NCBI GenBank assembly: GCA_025602905.1
Contig: JAHLKI010000006.1
Coordinates: 1 to 64,000 of the forward strand
DNA: 64,000 bases
Source: Phlyctochytrium arcticum
Taxonomy: Eukaryota; Chytridiomycota; Chytridiomycetes; Chytridiales; Chytridiaceae
Direction of reading: 5' to 3'
Below, piece after piece: positions 56,021 through 64,000 of the stretch; position 1 is the first letter of the stretch, and each line of letters begins with the position of its first letter. The position numbers were made by a program, and so were the translations under genes. A model generated the notes under the pieces. The model was not told the origin of the DNA. It did no database searches and saw only the letters and a list, made by a program, of their open reading frames with translations.

Positions 56021-58271
56021 ATGGAGGTCAAACAAGAAATGCCCGAGGACAATGCGCCGAGTGCAAGTAGTCTCATATTCAAGGACGACAGTGGACAAAG
56101 CCTCAAGTTCTTCATTACTCGGGGCCGTCACCGGAAGGAAGCTCGGGAGCTAATTCAGGTGTGCCATTACTTTGGACGTGTACGGAATGCAAAACTTGAC
56201 GATTTGTTTAGGAACACGGCGGAATAGTTTCGGAAGTGGATAGTAGAGACGTCTTTCTACGGCTGGGCGAACCGGGATCGAAAACTTCAGACACGGAGCT
56301 GTACTCGACTGAACTTATCACGGATTCTGTGGCAGCGGGTCGCTTATTGGCACATGATGTGTATTCATTGAACAAGGACGGCCTGGCTTCGTCCAATCGA
56401 AAGATGTAAGGACAGAGATTCGTTGATGATGAGTCGGGAATTTGCAGATTAAACGATTGCGTTGGGTACTCTAGTTCGCGTCAACCCTTCACTAGTCAGG
56501 ATAAGATCGTCTTGCGTGATTACATCGTAAATTTCTGCACCACGAATCCTGAAGGAGCAAAGAACTTGAATGGAAATCGACTCTACAAAGACCTTGCGCG
56601 GCGGGTACAGTCAGTGATTATCGCTATGTGATTGAAGTCAGGACTGATGTTTCCTTCTCCAGTTTCCAAACCACTCGTGGCAATCATGGCGTTCACATGC
56701 TATAGACTCCATCATCCCTACCTTAAAACCAAACCAGTTAAGACCGTCGTCCAACGTACCCCAAAGCCAGTCCGCACCCGGGCCAAGTCAGAGCGGATCG
56801 TCCTCTCGACGAGCTGCGACCGATATCAAAGTACCCAATATGAGATTAAGCCGGGAGACGCAAGAGGTTGTTCAAGAGCTCTTACGAATCTGTACCCCTA
56901 GAGAGCGAACTATTCTGCATGTCATTCTCGCGGAGGCGGTAAGCTTCTTTTGTCCGACCAACCATTGTTCTACTACTCTAATGCTTTGATGACAGTTCCC
57001 CCCTACTACCCCAGAGACATTTGAGCAGTGGATAGAGACGACCTTCCTTCCAGAACTGCAAGATGAAGAAACACTCATATCTGAAATTGGCGCAATTCAA
57101 ACAACTTTATCGAAGAATGCCCGAGTCGACTTTACCGAAGCCGACCGAGCTCTAATGCGCAGGCATACTCGCCTTTTGATCCGAAGTAACGCATCACTTA
57201 AGAGCCCGAATTTTTGGAAACCCTTTGCATCGAAGGTATTGTGCCAGATTTTCTACCTTGCTTGCCATAAACTGAACTTTAGGTGTTGTAGTACCCACAT
57301 CATACAGCTGAAAGTTGGCGAGGACACTTTCGGGGCCGCGTTGCAAAAACCTTGAGTGAAGCAGCAAGATTACGAGATATTATCCGGAGTAATTTGAGAG
57401 TGGCCAGGCTTGCCGGTGAGACGAGCCAGGTTGGAGTTCAGGAGGAGGAAGAGCACGTTCTTCAGACCCGGGAAAATCATTCCGTTGGCCTTGAAATAAA
57501 TAATGAAACTGCGGAACAGAACGAGGACGAGAACGAGGAGGATGACATATGGCAGACGCAGGCGCCTGGCATGCAGATGGATTTGGACGACGACACTGCG
57601 GAAGCTCAAGAGTCACAATCGCCAGCCGACAATGATGGTCGTAGCGCTTCGTCATCTCCGGACGAATCGGGCGACCCGGTAGGTTCTTTTCTTCTTGACT
57701 GAATCAGTGGGCTCTCATCTAAGAAACTATTGAGCAGCTTTCACAGGCACCAGAAACCCAGTCTTTTCATCAGAAAAGCGCTCCCGCACTGCGCGAAGCA
57801 AAGTATGTGCCCGGAAGCACCGCTGAAAACATAAATTCATCAGATGACGAGGAGCTTAGCTGCAAAATCGAACCGCTGGAAGATGACAGCTTTCATGAAG
57901 TCGATTCCAGTACCGCTGTTCAAGAATCTGACAAGTTACAGTACCTTTACAACAAAGAGTTTGACAACCTATGCCGCGTATTTGCACCCTATGGGTGTGA
58001 TCGTGAAAGTTGTCTCCGTGCCGTACATGCAGCGGGCGGGCACATTCCACGCGCACGAATGTATCTACGGTCTAGAGTAAAGTCGTCCCAACTGAGCAAG
58101 TCCACCAGGCGTCACCTGTACACGCCACAAGAAGATGCAATTTTATTACGCGGGTATAGCGGCGCTTTCGACGCTTTGAAGGCCAGGAAAGGCAGAGATA
58201 GTATAGCAAACAGATTTAGGTTTTTGCATTACTGGAACGACATAGACACGGGCGACTCCATATCAGCGTAG
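56021..58271 (+). CDS. RAP1: telomere protein RAP1 (BRCT, two Myb-type domains, RCT-like C-terminus)
   Basis: Seven exons (56021-56158, 56212-56405, 56448-56604, 56663-56938, 56996-57235, 57292-57678, 57747-58271) give 638 aa, all joins in frame. BRCT, residues 15-105: LIFKDDSGQSLKFFITRGRH, ELYSTELITDSVAAGRLLAH. First Myb, about 125-175: QPFTSQDKIVLRDYIVNFC, LNGNRLYKDLARRFPNHSWQ. A second Myb-like unit follows near 300-350: DFTEADRALMRRHTRLLIRS, FWKPFASKYPHHTAESWRGH. An acidic linker leads to the C-terminus with EFDNLCRVFAPYGCDRESCL and HLYTPQEDAILLRGYSGAFD ... RFRFLHYW, like the RCT of filamentous-fungal and human RAP1. Known: RAP1 binds telomeres directly or through TRF-like proteins and blocks end joining. 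Nuclear. Confidence 0.9.
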
Positions 58272-58418
58272 TTGTAAGATGTCTGTTTGTGTACGGGGGT
58301 ACGCTGCTCCCCAAAGTAAAAATACAAATGGTCATATACAAACTTAATGTTCGAGGGATAAGGGGGAGTTGCTGTTATGTTGTAAAAAATCCTGTCTGAG
58401 TCGGATGGCCTTGATGAA

Positions 58419-59361
58419 TCATCGCACGGGCACTTGAGGTACAAAAGTGAACCCAGGAGGTGGGCCGCCAATAACTGGGCCATCGACAGGGGGTTCATCC
58501 GTCACCTCATCCGTAGGGGATGCCACGGTGGTTGTTGGGATGTCGTCTGTAGTCAGGTTCTCCAACAGGATGGTGGTGGACGTGGGAATGTCCACAGCAA
58601 ACGGCGTGGTTTCCTCTGGAATGAACGGTTCTGAGCTGGCTATGATAGGGAATGGGGGTGTTGTAATACTCGGCTGCGCTGTTATTTGGCTTGACTGATG
58701 GAGTGATGAAGTGGAATATTCCCTGGTGGTTGACCGACATTGACCGAGGGCCCGGACCGGCACCTCACCTGTACAGAGTTACTTTAAGTAATCAAACCTT
58801 AATTGCTGCTTGATGATGTTCTTACCGCAGCGTGATTGTGGGTCATCATTCTGGGTGCATACTACAGGTTGCTGATGTTTAATGGGAGCCATGCAAACAA
58901 TAGCAGAGTGGATCATACCGGTATCGCAAGATGTACCAGGCACCACAAACACACGATGCTCGTGACCGCCAGTCGTCCATTCTGCACGCCAATGGATACT
59001 ATCGTCTCCATGTAGGGCGTTTGCCTGGGAGATTCGAGTACTTTATATCAGCATATCATGGCTGATAATTGAGCTGTGCGATGCCTACCTTGAATCCTGG
59101 GCGGCACGCGCAAAAGTATTGAGTGCTATTGCTACCCAACAAATCTACCCCGATGCAAGAGGTGGTAATATGGCACCTGTTAAGTACAGGTGTGGGTATA
59201 CACTCGGGGCATTCGGATATCAAATGTGCAGCAGGGGCCGCACTCGCAGTCAATGCTATTGATGCACATGTTAGTAAGGGGTCGGTAAGCTAAAGGTGCC
59301 AAGGCATAGCCGTACCCAGAGTCAATAGGCTCCCTAGTACTCCCAAACAATGGCTCTTCAT
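58419..59361 (-). CDS. small secreted Cys-rich (EGF-like) protein with Thr/Pro-rich stalk
   Basis: Exons 59361-59316, 59255-59089, 59024-58826 and 58768-58419 give 253 aa. Splicing the first two exons (donor GTACGG, branch TACTAAC, acceptor AATAG) makes a textbook signal peptide: MKSHCLGVLGSLLTLALTAS, then AAPAA. The mature part has ECPECIPTPVLNRC, CIGVDLLGSNSTQYFCACRP (EGF-like end), then a Trp/Cys module HWRAEWTTGGHEHRVFVVPG with CDTG and IVCMAP. The last exon is rich in Thr, Ser and Pro with multiple TTT clusters (a likely O-glycosylated stalk) and no clear anchor. Known: chytrids secrete many such Cys-rich proteins. Function unknown; cell-wall or adhesion role is a guess. Confidence 0.65.
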
Positions 59362-59597
59362 CTCTGGTCCTGGCAACGATTAATGCAATGGTATGGAAGC
59401 GTCCGTGTAGGTTTTCACAACGCGAAGTTGTCAAACGAACGCGTCGCGGCCAACGTCGCGGCCCTGGCAGTATGTGGCTGGCATACTGATTTGGCCGTCG
59501 GAGTGACCGTCAGTGACGAAGTCAGAGATTTCAGTTTTCTAGGCTCAAGATTCTTCAACTTTTCCGTGACTTTTAACGACCTTTTACCGTCAAAATC

Positions 59598-62500
59598 ATG
59601 GCGAATAAAGAAGCAACGGTCCTTATTATGGACGTTAACCCGTCCATGCGGCGGGTCAAGGACGCAAACGGAAAGACAAACCACGACAAGGCTCACCAGG
59701 CGCTGTGCCAAATTCTGACATCAAAGGTACCAGAGATCGCTTTGAGCAAGATGTCTTCCTTTAACTTAAATTGATTAAACACCTAGCTAATTGCTGGCCG
59801 CAAAGGCGACCATGTGGCTCTCATGTTGGTTGGGACGGAAGGTTATTGAACTTGCTAAAATATCCCTTTCGCGATTTGTTTATCTTCGTGTATTTCTGTC
59901 TCTAGAGACGGACAACGTGCTCGCTGAAGACGATCAGTATGCACACATCAAGATGTACCGCTCGAATGATGAAGACGAGTTTCATATGGGACCCACAGAC
60001 CTTAAAATGCTTAGATATGTGGATCAGGGGACCGAAAAGGGCACAGCCGTTGGCGATCGTAGGGTCAGATTTACATGATGATTGCACTGTCCTAACTTCC
60101 TTCCGGACAGTACTCGATGCTATGATCATCGCTTTGCACACTCTCGAACAACATTGTGGACATTACAAGTTTCAAAAAAAGATATACCTCTTTACTGATG
60201 CCGAGAACGCCATTGACCCAGATGGCCTCCCATCCGTCATGGCGCAGGCAAAGCAGCTCGACGCCCATTTTTCCATTATGTGAGAAAAAAGGGCGGGATA
60301 CACTTCTTTTGTTGTGGAAATTGACCGACTTGCGTTATAGTGTCTTTGAGCCGGATGTCAAGATTGAAGATCATGATGCGAAAGAATTGCGAGTACGTAG
60401 ACGAGATGATTAGTGCACTGCCGGACATCTAACACTGCGCATGAAGAAATCGAATGTCAAGATATTGCGCGATTTTGTGGAACAAAGTGATGGCGATTAC
60501 TACGAAGGGCAGGAAGCGCTGGATACCCTGAACGCTCTTCGATCTAAACAGGTCAAGCCTGTAACTTTATTACAAGGAATGCTCACCCTAGGGGATCCTG
60601 ACAAGCACCCAGATGAGTCTTTTCAGATCCCTATTCAAGTCTACAGTAAAACGATGGAAATAAAGTTGCCTTCGGCAAAGAAGTGGTCTGCCATCGCGGA
60701 AAGCATTCCAGCCGACGATCGCGATGAGGTCACGTACGGAGCGGTAGAAATGCATCGATCTTACAAGCTTGCGGTCGGCGATGACTTGGATCTCGGGAGC
60801 GGAAGTAACATGGCTGGGAGCAGTAGCAGCAGCAGCAGCCATAATCCCGCAGGATCATCGGAAGAAATTCCGAAGGATGATCTGGTTAAGGCATATAAGT
60901 ATGGTAAGACGCTAGTGCCATTCTCTGCCGCGGACGAAGAGGCCATGAAGTTGGTCACCGACAAAGGAATGTCCATACTGGGCTTTGTCAAGCGCGACCA
61001 GGTATTTCGCCTACCTCACCCAAGCGTTGTCCTAAAGTCGCACCATTCACTTATCTTCAACCCGTCAGATACCCAGACGGAATTTCATGTCAAACACGTT
61101 GGCCGTGATGCCCAAACCCGACAATGCAAGGGCCAGTAAACTGTTCTATCTGTTGATGCAAGGCCTTGAAGAATGTAATTGTGCTGCTCTGGTCCGTTAT
61201 GTTCGTTGCAGTAATGCCAATCCAAAATTGGGAGTGCTCTGGCCCTCCAAAAGAGATTGGGCTTGGTGGGTTCAGGTAAGTGTTGTAAGCCGGGCACGCG
61301 ATGAAGACTCAGCTCACATCTTAAATCTTTATAGATGCCGTTCGCGGAAGATCTTAGACTATACTCCTTTGCCCCTTTGGAGTATCTGTTGGACGAGGAA
61401 CCGTCAAGTCTGGCATCGGATCACGGGAATTCCAACCTGTCAAACTCACTCTCAGCCTCAATTCGGTCAACGGACTCAACTCGCGCCAAGAAAAAGAGCA
61501 AGCTGGATGCTCGGCAAGTCCCGTACGATGAAGTGATGACGCGAATGGATGATTTTATTGATGCGATGGACTTGAACGAGGCTGTCGAAACGGCTGAAGG
61601 GTAAATTCTTTACTGTAACTTTGCTTTGATGGCTATGTGCTAAAGTTGATAAAATTTGACAGTCCGAAAGAGGCATTTCGGCCGAAAGATGTCTTCAATC
61701 CTGCATGGCAGCGGTTGTATCAGTGCATCGCGGATCGAGCCATTCATCCCGAGAAGAAAGAGCTACCCCCTGTCGATCCTAAAATCTCAGCCTGCATTGA
61801 TCCAATATGGGAGATGCTGGAAAAGGCTAAAGCGCCAGCCAAAAAATTAGCGGAAGCGTTTGTAATCTCAAAAGGTGTGCACAGCGCGATTTTGGGAAAT
61901 ACTGTGATGGATGCTAATTCTTATTATAGTGGAAAAGAAGGGCACGAAGCGAGGAATTGACTCAGTGAACCCCGCAGTTCGTACCGAGGATGTGCTCAAT
62001 CTTGGCGCGACCAGTTCTCCTGCAAACGGCGTCAAAGTAGAGGAAGAGTCTGCCGACATGAGAATGCAAGATCTCATGGAGCGCCGGGTGGACAGTGTTA
62101 CAACAATAGATCCGGTAAGCGACTTTGAAGCGATGGTCAATGATCGGAGGGAGGACCGCGTGTCAGAAGGTATGTGTTGGGGTTTTCAGATCATTTGGAG
62201 GTATACTGACCTGGAGCAAACCGCAGCGGTGAAACAAATGACAGGCGTAATCCAGAAACTAGTGTCAGAATCATTTGGAGACCAGCTGTACGACAAAGCT
62301 ATGAGCTGCTTGGTTGTCCTGAGGGAAAAGTGCGCACAAGAAAATGAGAGCATCGAATATAATGACTGGTTTCGGCAATTCAAGCAATTTCTGACGTCGG
62401 AATCGGCAAGGCAACATATGACCTTTTGGAATCGTGTATGCGACAAGAAGATCTCGCTTATTACGCACAATGAAGCCCTTGAGAGTGCAGTAACCCAGGC

Positions 62501-62722
62501 GGAATCTGATAATGTAGGTCTCAGCGTTCTTACTCTTGCTTAAATGGTCAATGACAGACAATGAGCAGTTCCTCAAAAATATCGATACTTCTGTCAATAA
62601 TGTTGCTGAGCTGGCAGATGAAGACGCAGATGACGACTCGCTGGTAAATATCCTTTTTTTCGCACACACTCATATGATATTGGCCCATTAACGCATTACT
62701 TCAGCTGGATATGATGGATTAA
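59598..62722 (+). CDS. KU80: Ku80 (DNA end-binding subunit), with Ku_PK_bind domain
   Basis: Thirteen exons: 59598-59726, 59787-59841, 59906-60058, 60111-60279, 60341-60392, 60447-61001, 61069-61275, 61335-61600, 61663-61874, 61930-62169, 62227-62513, 62566-62643, 62705-62722; about 806 aa (human 732). The vWA-like start is EATVLIMDVNPSMRRVKD, followed by HVALMLVGTEETDN and DLLDAMIIALHTLEQHCGHY. The Ku core: VKPVTLLQGMLTLGDPDKHP, ALVRYVRCSNANPKLGVLWP, QMPFAEDLRLYSFAPLEYLL. The C-terminal Ku_PK_bind helical domain (AVKQMTGVIQKLVSESFGDQ ... EYNDWFRQFKQFL) leads to an acidic tail ending DDDSLLDMMD. With Ku70 it binds broken ends for NHEJ and telomere protection. Exon 11-12 join is uncertain: GTAGGT donor with GAG acceptor, or a 4-nt later donor with CAG; both keep the downstream frame. 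Confidence 0.93.
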
Positions 62723-62867
62723 TCGCAACACAGTATGATTTTCTGTAAATATTGCTTAAGTTTGATCACAGACAAGAGGTGTCTAGTGCTACCGGGAAAA
62801 TGTGGGTATTAATGTAAATACGGGCCAATGATACGTTTGTAATTGTCGAATACTCTCAATGTCGAAC

Positions 62868-64000
62868 CTACGCGCCTCCTTTCTCGATCTTGCTATCCAA
62901 CTTGTTTTGACTGCCGGTGCTCGCCATGGATAAGGTCCGATTCTTGTTGGAAGCCATCACGCGAATGCGCGCAGCAAACTTGGTTAGCTTGGCAACGTGT
63001 TGATGGAATTCCTCGACCCGACCTTCATTAGAAGTGTTGCAAATAACGCGGGAGAGTGCCGCCAGGCGTTCTCGGTGTTCCTTGGCGAACGGACGACCGT
63101 CATGGACGTAGATAGGGTTTGTGCTAGGCGGTAAAATAAGAGCCGTGGAACTGAGCTGTTGGTGGCTGCCAAACATGTGGGGATGCGGCGGCATCATGGC
63201 ACTTGTCACCGGTGTAGGGCTCGAGGCCATTCCCTCTGCAGCAGACGTGAGCATTTGGGAACCCATGTATGAACCTCCAAAGGAGTTTCCTGGAAGGGAG
63301 GCACCGGAACGGACTTCGCCGCCACCTGAGGATGCACCTCGGGAAAGGTCTGATCCTTTAACCACCCGCCGAACGTAGTCGAACGTGTTGGCGTCCGGGT
63401 TGAAGAATACAAGGAGAATTTTCGGCAAGAAAAGTGAAAGGAAAACTGTTGTCGTGCCAAGGAAAGTACCACCTACGAGAATGATGTACCGGCCTTCAAA
63501 GGAGGACAACATGGAGTAGACAGCGAGACAGACGGTCAAAGTGAAGGTCGTTACAAACACGGCTGCAGACATTGCCTTGGTCTATCGGAGAAATTAGCTA
63601 TGCGAAATTGAATCAATTAAAGACGGGGCTGTACCTCGTTCAGCATAGCGTTCAAGTCCCGCAATTTGATGCAAAAGAAGATGCATCCCATCAGCATAAT
63701 GTACTTGAATGACAGGATTGTGCCAAGATACGCCGGGGCATGTTTTGATGTGCAGGAATAGTAGAAGGTGTTGTCGCCATCCAAACTATGCAAATCAGCG
63801 TACAAAGGGTCGTGCGCAGTCCATACGAGGTACACCAATGTGTTCATTCCACAAATGCCAAGTACCCATTTCATAATTGCTGCGTTTGTTGCTTGGAATT
63901 GCACAATCTTCGCCGCTGAAAACATGAACAGGCGATACAGACGGTATGATTTGACTAGAATGGCGGCGAAGGTAATGTCGAATCCCAGACCCAAGACCCA
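62868..64000 (-). CDS. class C (metabotropic/GABA-B-like) GPCR, 3' part
   Basis: Truncated by the right edge. Two exons are visible: 64000-63635 and 63581-62868 (53-nt intron). Membrane segments in order correspond to TM3-TM7 of the 7tm_3 family. TM3: GLGFDITFAAILVKSYRLYR, the family's 'G---AF-A-L-K--R---IF' pattern. TM4: MKWVLGICGMNTLVYLVWTA. An extracellular loop with a Cys follows, then GTILSFKYIMLMGCIFFCI. After the splice come MSAAVFVTTFTLTVCLAVYS and GTFLGTTTVFLSLFLPKILL, the last ending in the FLPK motif. A 150-residue Ser/Gly-rich cytosolic tail ends in a helix with KLTKFAARIRVMASNKNRTL. Known: such receptors are found in chytrids, amoebae and animals, not in yeasts. Ligand unknown; the extracellular domain lies outside the window. 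Confidence 0.8.

Noticed and set aside
1..64000. tRNA, rRNA and CRISPR
   Set aside because: No TTCGANNCC-type T-loop with a foldable partner, no rRNA sequence and no regularly spaced direct repeats were found.

Overview
The window is eukaryotic nuclear DNA and almost certainly from a zoosporic fungus (chytrid type). Genes are compact and cut by many short GT-AG introns, mostly 45-75 nt. Typical fungal genes are present: an APSES-ankyrin cell-cycle transcription factor, a Pns1-type transporter, a Whi3/RBPMS-like RNA-binding protein and RAP1. They sit beside genes that yeasts and filamentous fungi lack but flagellated lineages keep: a TTLL4-type tubulin polyglutamylase, a class C GPCR and a Crinkler (CRN-RHS) effector-like gene. 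No rRNA, tRNA or CRISPR was seen. Exon boundaries below were set by hand from GT..AG sites, reading-frame continuity and family conservation. CDS coordinates are spans that include introns.

Layout. 0-5.2 kb: accessory DNA with broken pieces of a capsid-encoding, integrase-bearing element (a capsid-like fragment, two chromodomain integrase fragments and a Cys-rich ORF) around one intact-looking CRN gene. 5.2-13.4 kb: HMG-CoA synthase, a DMT/EamA transporter and a Pns1/CTL transporter; the last has a 654-nt intron full of tandem repeats, and a 2-kb spacer holds a triplicated ~210-bp repeat. 13.6-19.1 kb: repeat-rich DNA with a MITE-like element and broken copies of an unrecognised, lineage-specific gene family, some inverted. 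19.3-33.8 kb: FHIP, a SNF2-RING ATPase, a LYR-motif protein, pyridoxal kinase, a low-complexity protein and the RRM protein. 36-48 kb: a P/S-rich protein with DDX3-like YTPPHLR, PPIL2-type U-box cyclophilin, TTLL, an F-box/Cys-rich protein and EME1. 48-50.7 kb: a decaying array of Myb/SANT-like modules. 51-64 kb: APSES factor, SET protein, RAP1, a small secreted Cys-rich protein, KU80 and the 3' part of a class C GPCR that runs off the window.

How genes relate. KU80, RAP1, EME1 and the SNF2-RING ATPase all belong to DNA repair or telomere biology. RAP1 and KU80, which act together at telomeres in other fungi, are only 1.3 kb apart. The strongest single observation is that the KU80 gene encodes the globular Ku_PK_bind domain and then, after a last 61-nt intron, an acidic tail ending in DDDSLLDMMD. 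This resembles the DNA-PKcs-recruiting tail of vertebrate Ku80, which yeast lacks.
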